6,317 nt of DNA from Bacillota bacterium (GCA_009177215.1 WFLY01000282.1:1-6317); one strand, 5' to 3'. Shown: positions 1 to 6,111, numbered from the stretch's first letter. A program made the numbers and translations. The notes: generated by a model from the letters alone, not told the origin.

Positions 1-1
1 C

Positions 2-895
2 ACGTTTCCAAAAGCAGATACGCAGGAATTTTTAGATGTTTCCCGGAAATTGATTGAAGTGTTAATGAAAAACGGATTGACGGAAAAACAAAAGGGTATT
101 TGTATAAATGAAGGGGGAATGATTGTACGCAAGACTATATTGGAAAATGTCCGTGCCTTTAAGGATATGCTGTATTTCTTTTTTAAAACCGACAGGATAG
201 AGAGAGCGTGGAAAAAATTTGACGTTATGGATGTTGACGAACTTTATAGGATATTAATGACGCTGGATGAAAGACAAAGGTTTGCCGGGTTACATAGCGG
301 AACTGATAATCTGTTAAATATAGAGGCATATTATTGTAGTATAGAGAATGAATTAAAAAAAGGAGAGTATGAATCAGCCCGAATTGACTTTGAAAAGAAA
401 TGCAGGAGTGTCCGCCTTGCTTTGGAGATTTGTAAATTCTGGAGAGGCGTAGAAGCGTTGCTGAATGAGACGGTTGATACGACTGATGACGCGATGCTGC
501 TATTTGAAAGGTACTTTACTTTAAACGGAGCGTATTCCTTTACCCAAGAGGCGTTTGCTGATATTGACGCTTTGGCGGAGGCATTGGATGTATTAAATGT
601 TTTTTTGGAGAAGAAAGCAGAGCATTACGATTCAAAGTTTTCTTTAATACTATTGCGAGTGGTGTATCAATTGGTATTGCTATATGATGAAAATACCTTC
701 TGGTTTCAGTCCGGCGAGACAGGTATAGAAGAAATCTTGGAGAAAATAAATAATCTGGCTGAAACGGTTTATAAATTGGACTTATCGGAAGATGAGAATG
801 ATAAAGAGGTAATTGATGAAATTAAAATTTTTGTATACAGGCTTCATTATCTTTATGAGGAAAACCGGAGGCGGGTTCAGGCTCAAAACCCATAG
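2..895 (+). CDS. C-terminal part of a hypothetical, probably all-alpha protein (5' end outside window)
   Basis: I do not recognise this protein. The reading frame is open to the left edge of the window, so the gene probably begins upstream. An internal TTG at position 50 is a possible start (281 residues), but I see no Shine-Dalgarno sequence in front of it. The roughly 297 visible residues are rich in Leu, Glu, Lys, Phe and Tyr, with charged-hydrophobic patterns typical of packed helices (for example the stretch encoded at about 340-480). There is no signal peptide, membrane segment, cysteine cluster or catalytic motif I can name. A helical-repeat or scaffold protein is possible but unproven. 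The base composition is visibly more AT-rich than in the SRAP and polymerase genes that follow, which may mean a different origin. It ends in TAG 130 bp before the SRAP gene, and no terminator with a T-run follows it. Confidence 0.7.
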   Translation, partial: TFPKADTQEFLDVSRKLIEVLMKNGLTEKQKGICINEGGMIVRKTILENVRAFKDMLYFFFKTDRIERAWKKFDVMDVDELYRILMTLDERQRFAGLHSGTDNLLNIEAYYCSIENELKKGEYESARIDFEKKCRSVRLALEICKFWRGVEALLNETVDTTDDAMLLFERYFTLNGAYSFTQEAFADIDALAEALDVLNVFLEKKAEHYDSKFSLILLRVVYQLVLLYDENTFWFQSGETGIEEILEKINNLAETVYKLDLSEDENDKEVIDEIKIFVYRLHYLYEENRRRVQAQNP

Positions 896-942
896 GCCTT
901 CAAGGGCGGCTTGTTTTACGCAGCTTAAGTTCTGGGGGTATG

Positions 943-961
943 GGTGTGGATCCACCACACC
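943..961. repeat. Perfect 7-bp inverted repeat in the spacer before the SRAP gene
   Basis: GGTGTGG (943-949) and CCACACC (955-961) pair perfectly around the 5-base loop ATCCA. No T-run follows on either strand, so it does not look like an intrinsic terminator. It lies directly downstream of a G-rich stretch (about 933-946). The rest of the spacer (896-1025) shows no convincing promoter or LexA box. The role is unknown; a protein-binding site or transfer/recombination site is conceivable. Confidence 0.5.
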
Positions 962-1025
962 AAAATGAGCGGATAGGGATGACAATAAGAGGCATCATAG
1001 GTTTTGACGGAAAGGCGGTGATTCT

Positions 1026-1637
1026 ATGTGCGGAAGGTATTATGTGGATGATGATACGGCAAGGGAAATTGAGAAGCTGGTACGGCAGGCGGACGAAAAG
1101 TTAAAGGCAGCCGGCGGGAAGCTGAAGCTTCAGGCAAGAGATATTCATCCAACGGATACGGCACCAATCCTTGCACCGGCGGACAGAGGGCTGTGCTGTC
1201 GGTGGCAGCGTTGGGGATTTCCAATGCAGCAGTATTCCCGGCAGGGAAAGCAGGTTATTTTTAACGCCAGAAGCGAATTCGCGTCGGAGAAAACAACCTT
1301 TAAGGGGAGTGTGGAGCATCGAAGGATTGTAGTGCCGGCAACATGGTTTTACGAGTGGAGCCGGAATAAGGAAAAAAATATTTTTTATAGCAAGACTCAG
1401 CCGGTGCTGTTTATGGCGGGAATTTATAATCGCTATGGTGATGAGGAGCGTTTCGTGATTCTGACCACCGAGGCAAATGAATCCATGAAGCAAGTCCACG
1501 ACCGTATGCCGCTTATTTTGGAACCGGATGAGATTATACCCTGGATATTTGATAAGGATAGAACGGAAGCCCTTCTTCATAAAAAGCCCGGTTTGCTGGA
1601 GAGAAGAACTGAATTTGAGCAGATAAATCTGTTTTAA
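1026..1637 (+). CDS. SRAP-family abasic-site DNA-protein crosslinking protein (YedK/HMCES-like)
   Basis: Members of this family (SOS response-associated peptidase) bind abasic sites in single-stranded DNA through Cys2, made N-terminal by Met removal, and form a thiazolidine crosslink that shields the lesion at replication forks. The 203-residue protein has all the hallmarks: MCGRYY at the start with Cys2, NARSE at 80-84, FYEW at 108-111 with the conserved Glu110, and HDRMP at 158-162 with the conserved His158. Length is normal for bacterial SRAP. The ATG start is fixed by Cys2 and preceded by AAGGCGGTG (1012-1020), one mismatch from a perfect Shine-Dalgarno. An unusual point is the extreme C-terminus, QINLF (199-203), which fits the beta-clamp-binding consensus. 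The gene lies 90 bp upstream of the polymerase start codon, in the same direction. I see no LexA box before it, so it may be expressed from further upstream or constitutively. The family call is secure; the clamp link is inference. Confidence 0.95.
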   Translation: MCGRYYVDDDTAREIEKLVRQADEKLKAAGGKLKLQARDIHPTDTAPILAPADRGLCCRWQRWGFPMQQYSRQGKQVIFNARSEFASEKTTFKGSVEHRRIVVPATWFYEWSRNKEKNIFYSKTQPVLFMAGIYNRYGDEERFVILTTEANESMKQVHDRMPLILEPDEIIPWIFDKDRTEALLHKKPGLLERRTEFEQINLF

Positions 1638-1672
1638 AGGATAAAATGCATAAACATGGAAAAAGTTACCTG

Positions 1673-1701
1673 TTGAAAAAAGAACGTACGTTTGCTAACA
1701 T
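1673..1701 (+). promoter_or_regulatory. SigA-type promoter of the Y-family polymerase gene
   Basis: TTGAAA (1673-1678, five of six consensus bases) is followed after exactly 17 bp by TAACAT (1696-1701, four of six). The TG at 1693-1694 gives an extended -10 (TGC-TAACAT). Transcription would start near 1708, giving a leader of only about 20 bases that begins just before the Shine-Dalgarno. A LexA box fills the space between the two elements, so repression by occlusion is expected. Confidence 0.7.
1682..1693. promoter_or_regulatory. LexA (SOS) box 1, between -35 and -10
   Basis: GAAC-GTAC-GTTT matches the Gram-positive LexA/DinR consensus (CGAAC-N4-GTTCG) in the GAAC and GTT cores. The inner ten bases AACGTACGTT are a perfect palindrome. 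The site lies wholly within the 17-bp promoter spacer. It shares a 13-base identical word, GAACGTACGTTTG, with the second box 36 bp downstream. Confidence 0.8.
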
Positions 1702-1710
1702 AAAAATAGC

Positions 1711-1718
1711 AGGAGGTG
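1711..1718 (+). promoter_or_regulatory. Ribosome binding site that fixes the polymerase start at TTG 1728
   Basis: AGGAGGTG is a near-perfect anti-16S match. An in-frame GTG at 1716 lies inside this sequence and therefore cannot be the start. The TTG at 1728 is 9 bases after the motif and yields MENIIFHIDVNSAF, the expected N-terminus of Y-family polymerases. Confidence 0.8.
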
Positions 1719-1729
1719 AACGTACGTTT
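1718..1729. promoter_or_regulatory. LexA (SOS) box 2, overlapping Shine-Dalgarno end and TTG start
   Basis: GAAC-GTAC-GTTT is identical to box 1. It begins on the last base of the Shine-Dalgarno stretch and ends inside the TTG start codon (1728-1730), roughly +11 to +22 relative to the predicted transcription start. Bound LexA would block promoter clearance as well as initiation, giving tight double-operator control. Confidence 0.75.
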
Positions 1730-3011
1730 GGAAAATATTATATTTCATATTGATGTAAATTCAGCCTTCTTATCATGGGAGGCTGTTTATCGTCTCGCCC
1801 ACCGGGGCGGGAGCTTAGACCTCAGGGAAGTAGCGTCAGCCGTTGGCGGAGATAGGGCGCTGCGTCATGGGATTATCCTTGCCAAATCCATTCCGGCGAA
1901 AAAATATGGAATCAAGACAGGCGAGACAATATTGGAGGCACAAAGGAAATGCCCGAATCTGGTATTGATTCCGCCCGACTACGGATTGTATGAGAAATGT
2001 TCCGCCGTTCTTATGGATATTCTGCGCGAGTACTCGGATGTGGTGGAGCAATACAGCATTGACGAAGCTTTTGTAGATATGACGTCAACCTGTCATTTAT
2101 TCGGTAATCCGAAAGAGACTGCGGAGCAGATAAAGAACCGTGTCAGGAAGGAATTGGGATTTACGGTGAATATAGGGATTTCCCGTAACAAGCTTCTGGC
2201 AAAGATGGCATCGGATTTTGAGAAGCCGGATCGGGTACACACCCTATATCCGGAAGAAATAAGGGAGAAGATGTGGGTGCTGCCGGTATCGGATTTATTT
2301 TTCGTGGGGCGTGCCACCACTCAGAAATTGTTTTCCATGGGAATCCGGACAATCGGAGAGCTTGCGGCGGCAGACCCGGCGTGGTTGAAGGGTGTATTGA
2401 AGAAGCAGGGAGAGGTGGTATGGGGCTTTGCCAACGGGATTGATTTATCTCCGGTATTGGCGGAGCCTCCGGCAAATAAAGGGTATGGCAACAGTACCAC
2501 CACTCCCGTGGATGTGGCGGATGTGCGGACGGCGAAGATGGTACTGCTCGCTTTGGCGGAAACGGTTGGGAACAGGCTTCGAGCCGACGGAGTTCAGGTT
2601 GAGGAGGTGGCCGTGAGCATCCGGTACGCGAATCTGTCTGAGAGAAGCCTGTTTCCCTTTGTCTCCCATCAGAAAAGGCTAAGGTCATCCACCAATCTGA
2701 CTATGGAAATTTATGAAGCGGCATGTGAGCTGTTTGTGGATTTGTGGAACGGACAGCCCGTACGGCATCTGGGCGTGCATACTGGCAGAGTGCACGGGGA
2801 TGATTTTACCAGACAGCTGCAGCTTTTTGACGAAAAGGATTACGAAAAGCTTGCCCGTGCCGATGGAGCGGTAGACGGTATCAGGAAACGTTTCGGGGTT
2901 GACACAGTGATGCGGGCGGCTTTTTTAAATCAGCCTATCAACCATATGTGCGGAGGTTATCCTACCGAAAAGTCAATCATCCCACCCCAAAAAGCGGAGC
3001 ATGAAATTTGA
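1728..3011 (+). CDS. dinB: Y-family translesion DNA polymerase (DNA polymerase IV type)
   Basis: This is an error-prone polymerase that copies past damaged template bases. In 427 residues (TTG start) it shows the palm motif HIDVNSAF at 7-14 with metal ligand Asp9 and predicted steric-gate Phe14, the finger motif AKKYGIKTG at 57-65, the catalytic YSIDEAF at 109-115 with Asp112 and Glu113, a helix-hairpin-helix thumb around 185-220 (VGRATTQKL), and a little-finger domain from about 255. QLQLF at 363-367 is a textbook beta-clamp-binding peptide. Length and order are complete. The start is TTG because the in-frame GTG 12 bases upstream lies within the ribosome binding site. Two LexA boxes at the promoter and start codon predict SOS induction. 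The symbol is by family; the clostridial DinB/UmuC-like subgroup could not be resolved further. Confidence 0.95.
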   Translation: MENIIFHIDVNSAFLSWEAVYRLAHRGGSLDLREVASAVGGDRALRHGIILAKSIPAKKYGIKTGETILEAQRKCPNLVLIPPDYGLYEKCSAVLMDILREYSDVVEQYSIDEAFVDMTSTCHLFGNPKETAEQIKNRVRKELGFTVNIGISRNKLLAKMASDFEKPDRVHTLYPEEIREKMWVLPVSDLFFVGRATTQKLFSMGIRTIGELAAADPAWLKGVLKKQGEVVWGFANGIDLSPVLAEPPANKGYGNSTTTPVDVADVRTAKMVLLALAETVGNRLRADGVQVEEVAVSIRYANLSERSLFPFVSHQKRLRSSTNLTMEIYEAACELFVDLWNGQPVRHLGVHTGRVHGDDFTRQLQLFDEKDYEKLARADGAVDGIRKRFGVDTVMRAAFLNQPINHMCGGYPTEKSIIPPQKAEHEI

Positions 3012-3050
3012 GGCGCAGTACGGTGCCACGCAGCCCTATTGCATGGGTAC

Positions 3051-3084
3051 CCGCGCTCATGGTATTTGCTAAATGGGCGTGCGG
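3051..3084 (+). repeat. Imperfect inverted repeat between polymerase and small downstream gene
   Basis: CCGCGCTCAT (3051-3060) can pair with ATGGGCGTGCGG (3073-3084) through a 6-bp outer stem (one G-U pair) and a shorter inner stem, with small bulges and a 12-base loop. The palindrome GGGTACCC (3045-3052) adjoins it. No T-run follows, so it is not an ordinary terminator. It may be a processing or attenuation hairpin in the mRNA; function unknown. Confidence 0.4.
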
Positions 3085-3148
3085 ATATGCCTGTGCAAAA
3101 AGGCTTTGGCATAATAGGATAATTGTGTGACAGGAAGGAGGAGCTTCC

Positions 3149-3460
3149 ATGGCATTTGGAGCCTACGCAAACGTCGGCAAAACAGATGCGGGCGATGTAA
3201 AGGGAACACAGAGGGAAATTGCGTGCGAGTGTTGGTTTACCAGCTCGGGAAAGGTAATTCCCCTGATGCTAAAGGTAAAGGATGAGGATGGAGAAATCAG
3301 GGTTATCAGGCAAATAGAGATTCATTCACAGGAGCGGAAGCTGTATGCCGGGATTCCTTCCATAGAATTTGACTGCACATTGACACTTCTCGGGCAGGCA
3401 ATCAGGGCAAGGTTGATTTATTACCAGACAGAAAGCCGGTGGGTATTGAATTTCAGGTGA
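3149..3460 (+). CDS. Small hypothetical protein at the end of the SOS cassette
   Basis: I cannot assign a family. The gene encodes 103 residues from an ATG preceded by an excellent Shine-Dalgarno, AAGGAGG (3135-3141), at a 7-base spacing, so it is very likely real. The sequence alternates short hydrophobic-polar segments from about residue 22 to the end, suggesting a small, mainly beta protein. There is no signal peptide, membrane helix or zinc site; two cysteines lie at about 26 and 28. It does not resemble the YolD-like proteins that often accompany Y-family polymerases in Firmicutes. It starts 137 bp after the polymerase stop, with no clear promoter or LexA box of its own, so co-transcription with the polymerase is plausible. 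A role in damage tolerance is inferred from position only. Confidence 0.75.
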   Translation: MAFGAYANVGKTDAGDVKGTQREIACECWFTSSGKVIPLMLKVKDEDGEIRVIRQIEIHSQERKLYAGIPSIEFDCTLTLLGQAIRARLIYYQTESRWVLNFR

Positions 3461-3466
3461 CAGTAG

Positions 3467-3491
3467 AAAAAGGGGCGTACAGAGCGCCCCT
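3467..3491 (-). terminator. Rho-independent terminator of the ABC transporter operon
   Basis: On the minus strand AGGGGCG pairs perfectly with CGCCCCT around a 7-base loop (3471-3491) and is followed by a run of five T (3471-3467), then CTACTG. The stem begins in the last base of the permease stop codon. On the plus strand the hairpin is followed by CATAATTTTCTTC, so it may also weakly stop transcripts of the small gene ending at 3460. Confidence 0.8.
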
Positions 3492-4261
3492 CATAATTTT
3501 CTTCTATTCATGACAGCCACCCCCGCGGCAATGCCAGAAGCAGACAAAGCTGTTGTAATAATAACAGCCCTTGTATATGTCTCAAAGTCCGTTGCTCCGG
3601 ACAACAAGGAACCTGTATTCATCAGCATTGTAGGCATATATTCCTGCATTTTTGGGAACAAACCGGCAAGATATGCGGCAAGAACCGTTGTACCTGTGCC
3701 TAAAAGCACGCCGGTGTTGTGGGAAAACAGCACTGAGAAAAGCACAATCAGGCTTATCATCCACACGCCAAGCAGCCACCAATGGGCGGCTGCGGGAAGC
3801 AGACCGGGAACAATATCGTTATCCCAAAAGTAAGAATTATATAGATAGGTGACGGCAAAACAGAGCGAGTAACACAAGCTCCAAAGCGACAGCATGACAG
3901 CGGATTTGGCGAGCACCACCTTATACCGTGACAAGCCCTTTGTCAGCATAAGTATTAGGGTTCCCGACTGATATTCCCTTGTAAAGGTATTACTGTAAAT
4001 CAGAATAAAAGCAATAAGTCCTATAGGAATGTTTTTGAAAAACTGTGTCCATGAGGTAAGCGCATTTACCGGAATCTCAGTAATGATTATACCTGTTTCG
4101 GCAAGGGAATCCGCCATCAGATCCGTCATCCATGGCGTCAGCTTTGCGATTGCCGGATTCATAATGCCAAACAGTACAAACAGGATTGTCAGAATCATTA
4201 TCTTTCCGCTTCTGACGGCTTCCAGCCATTCTTTTTTCATAAAAGCAAATAAGGATTTCAT
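3491..4261 (-). CDS. ABC-2 type transporter permease (YxlG-like)
   Basis: This is the membrane half of an ABC transporter with the ATPase encoded just upstream. In 256 residues I see about six hydrophobic segments, at roughly 21-39, 77-93, 118-141, 158-180, 183-203 and 230-250. An extracytoplasmic stretch lies between the first two, and a cytoplasmic coupling segment TREYQSGT at 94-101 followed by LTKGLSR is typical of ABC-2 permeases. The C-terminus is short and basic (NRRKL). The ATG overlaps the ATPase stop as ATGA, and GGAGGTGG lies about 7 bases upstream, so translation is coupled. Size and gene order match YxlG of the B. subtilis sigY operon. The substrate is unknown; relatives include transporters for antibiotics, bacteriocins and lipids. 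Confidence 0.9.
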   Translation of the reverse strand: MKSLFAFMKKEWLEAVRSGKIMILTILFVLFGIMNPAIAKLTPWMTDLMADSLAETGIIITEIPVNALTSWTQFFKNIPIGLIAFILIYSNTFTREYQSGTLILMLTKGLSRYKVVLAKSAVMLSLWSLCYSLCFAVTYLYNSYFWDNDIVPGLLPAAAHWWLLGVWMISLIVLFSVLFSHNTGVLLGTGTTVLAAYLAGLFPKMQEYMPTMLMNTGSLLSGATDFETYTRAVIITTALSASGIAAGVAVMNRRKL

Positions 4262-5157
4262 GATTTTGCCACCTCCAAAAACAGAGATTCCAGAGTGGGT
4301 TCCATCCGTTCCACCTTCTGTATAGGTATTTGGTTCTCGGTTATATATCGCAGTACGGTAAACATCCTGTCCTCGTTTCCGCTGAAAACAAGTATATTCC
4401 TTCCGGTCTGCCCTGAGTACTCAAATGCCTGCATAAGCCTTTTGGCATCCTCCGGTCTCATTACTTCGACAGTGAATTTTTCGGACGGGCGCAGGCTTTT
4501 TATCTTAGAGACGCTGCCCTGCAGGGCGATTTTTCCCTCATTTAGGAAAGCCACATCGGTGCAGATGCGCTCCACATCGGAAAGGATATGGGTGGAAAAG
4601 AGCACGGTAGTCTGTTCTTTGACAGCGAGAAGGATATCCAAAATTTCCTTTCTTCCCACCGGGTCAAGGGCGGAAGTAGGCTCGTCGCAAATTAAAAGCT
4701 GCGGGCTGTTTAAAAGTGCCGAAGCGATACCCAAGCGTTGCTTCATGCCCCTTGAAAAGCCCTTGATGCGGTGTCTTTCGTCTTTGAGACCCACAAGGGA
4801 AAGCAGCTCGGCGCTTTTTGACCTTAGGTGTGATTTACTCATTCCGCAGGTCTCTCCGCAAAGCATCAGGTATTCGCAGGGTGTCATATAAGAATAAAAT
4901 TCCGGCACATCGGGCAGATAACCGATGTGCCGGTTTGTTTCGGTTTGCCCGTAGATTACCTTTTTTCCCGACACGACAATTTCTCCGCCGTCGGGTTTTA
5001 GCAGACCAAGTACCGCTTTCATAGTTGTTGTCTTTCCCGCTCCGTTCCTGCCGATAAATCCAAACACACTATGCACGGGCACGGACAGATTAAGTCCGCG
5101 TAGCACGTCTATATCCCCAAAGCTCTTTTTTAAATTGGTTATTGTCAGTATATCCAT
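4258..5157 (-). CDS. ABC transporter ATP-binding protein (YxlF-like, ABC-2 exporter class)
   Basis: This is the ATPase that drives the neighbouring permease. The 299 residues show Walker A GRNGAGKT at 36-43, the signature FSRGMKQR at 134-141 (the ABC-2 variant of LSGGQ), Walker B LLICDEPTSALD at 154-165 with catalytic Glu159, and the H-loop His190 in STHIL. The Q-loop region reads GYLPDVPEFY at 79-88 and lacks the usual Gln, as in many ABC-2 ATPases. A divergent C-terminal domain of about 90 residues follows, as in the drug and bacteriocin self-protection branch. The start has AAAGGAGG 9 bases upstream inside the end of the preceding gene; only one base separates the two genes. It overlaps the permease by 4 bases. 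The family call is firm, the exported substrate is not known. Confidence 0.95.
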   Translation of the reverse strand: MDILTITNLKKSFGDIDVLRGLNLSVPVHSVFGFIGRNGAGKTTTMKAVLGLLKPDGGEIVVSGKKVIYGQTETNRHIGYLPDVPEFYSYMTPCEYLMLCGETCGMSKSHLRSKSAELLSLVGLKDERHRIKGFSRGMKQRLGIASALLNSPQLLICDEPTSALDPVGRKEILDILLAVKEQTTVLFSTHILSDVERICTDVAFLNEGKIALQGSVSKIKSLRPSEKFTVEVMRPEDAKRLMQAFEYSGQTGRNILVFSGNEDRMFTVLRYITENQIPIQKVERMEPTLESLFLEVAKS

Positions 5158-5158
5158 A

Positions 5159-5362
5159 TTACGCGTCCTCCTTTCCGAGAAGGAAATACAGGATAGGACC
5201 GATAAACTGTATTCCGATAATTGTAACGATAAGCCAAAGGGCGCGGGTTCCCCTCTTATATTGCTTATGGGTTAAAATGTGGTACAGTGTATACCCAAAC
5301 AACGCCAGCTCTGCAATGGCAAGGGGAATCAAAAAAGGAAGAAATTCCATAATATTATCCAT
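5159..5362 (-). CDS. Small PLDc_N-domain membrane protein (YxlE-like)
   Basis: The 67-residue protein has two hydrophobic helices, about 7-30 and 42-63, joined by a short basic loop (HKQYKRGTR). The second helix ends in GPILYFLLGK (55-64), the hallmark of the PLDc_N domain found at the start of cardiolipin synthases, here standing alone. In B. subtilis the similar YxlE is encoded directly before yxlF and yxlG and restrains the sigma factor SigY; an analogous regulatory role here is inference. A longer in-frame ATG at 5458 would run far into the MerR gene. I chose 5362 because GGGAGG (complement of 5370-5375) is 7 bases upstream and it starts right after the MerR stop codon at 5365. Confidence 0.85.
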   Translation of the reverse strand: MDNIMEFLPFLIPLAIAELALFGYTLYHILTHKQYKRGTRALWLIVTIIGIQFIGPILYFLLGKEDA

Positions 5363-5364
5363 TT

Positions 5365-6087
5365 TTAAGCCTCCCTTCCGTAGACTTCCACACAAAAGCC
5401 GTGATGACCGCAGGCGGGGCAGATTAATTTTCTTGTGCTTGGCGTGTGTCTTGACCAAAAGGCTTGCTTAAAGGTGGGCTTGAATGTGGTATGGCATTTA
5501 GGGCAAATGTAAGCGACTCTCTTAAAATAAAAAGAGGAAATCCATATGCCCATTGCTATGACGGCGCACATACCGACTGCAAAGGGCAGCCAAATACCCG
5601 TTAGAATCCATAGAATCAGTGTGCCGATTTCGATAATATCCATAAGGATACCCATGGCAATCATACTGAGACGAATCTTGCGCAGCTTCTTTTTGCTTTC
5701 CATAATGTGTGCTATGTCCCCGATTGACTCAACGGAGAAATATTCCACCTTTTTGAGAGTTTGCTTTAACTCCTCCAGCTTATCAAGCTTTGACTGCCGT
5801 TCTTGGATTTCCGTATGAAGCGTCTTTTCTTGTTCATCCAGCAAAAGAGAAATGATATCCTCAGGATGTGCTTCCGAAAGAAGCTCCCTTATGCTGTTTA
5901 TGGGTAAACCCAGTTCCCGGAGAAAACAGATGATCCTCATTCTTCTTAAGTCTTCCTCCGAATAAAGACGCCTGCCGCCCTCGGTGAGCTCACTGGGCAC
6001 AAGGATGCCGCGGGAATCGTAATACTGAACGGTTCTGACTGAAACGCCACATAGCTTTGCAATTTCTCCTGTCGTATATTTTGACAT
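5365..6087 (-). CDS. MerR-family transcriptional regulator with membrane and zinc-ribbon domains
   Basis: The first 70 residues are a MerR winged helix-turn-helix (TTGEIAKLCGVSVRTVQYYD at 5-24, then the GGRRLYSEEDL wing at 37-47). A charged coiled coil (about 84-115) for dimerisation follows, then two hydrophobic helices (about 140-162 and 165-187). The C-terminal tail has CPKC at 195-198 and CPAC at 223-226, a four-cysteine zinc ribbon. At 240 residues it is longer than small metal-sensing MerR proteins, and it replaces the usual ligand-binding domain with a membrane anchor. The ATG has a strong AAGGAGGTG 7 bases upstream. It is first in the operon, and the promoter before it carries a MerR-type operator, so autoregulation and control of the transporter are likely. 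The signal is unknown; membrane perturbation or a substrate of the transporter are candidates. Confidence 0.93.
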   Translation of the reverse strand: MSKYTTGEIAKLCGVSVRTVQYYDSRGILVPSELTEGGRRLYSEEDLRRMRIICFLRELGLPINSIRELLSEAHPEDIISLLLDEQEKTLHTEIQERQSKLDKLEELKQTLKKVEYFSVESIGDIAHIMESKKKLRKIRLSMIAMGILMDIIEIGTLILWILTGIWLPFAVGMCAVIAMGIWISSFYFKRVAYICPKCHTTFKPTFKQAFWSRHTPSTRKLICPACGHHGFCVEVYGREA

Positions 6088-6111
6088 AGCTTTTCACCTC
6101 CTTACACTGCT

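Noticed and set aside
916..923. A third copy of TTACGCAG, matching the repeats in the MerR operator
   Set aside because: An 8-base word can recur by chance in 6.3 kb; here there is no dyad, no promoter and no nearby target gene of the regulator.
782..985. Minus-strand frame of 67 codons crossing the end of the first gene and the spacer
   Set aside because: It overlaps the end of the left gene and the inverted repeat, with no ribosome site; small predicted proteins of this kind usually come from non-coding repeats.
1101..1580. Long open frame on the minus strand opposite the SRAP gene (159 codons)
   Set aside because: It lies wholly antisense to a well-supported gene, has no ribosome site and its translation has no domain-like pattern; it follows from the codon use of the sense strand.
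2161..2688. 175-codon minus-strand frame opposite the polymerase gene
   Set aside because: Very Pro/Ser-rich translation, no ribosome site and full overlap with conserved polymerase domains.
4295..4891. 198-codon plus-strand frame opposite the ABC ATPase
   Set aside because: Antisense shadow of the ATPase gene with no start signals and no recognisable protein features.
6025..6036. GAACGGTTCTGA inside the MerR gene as a LexA box
   Set aside because: The two half-sites are too close; the required GAAC-N4-GTTY spacing is absent, and it lies within coding sequence.
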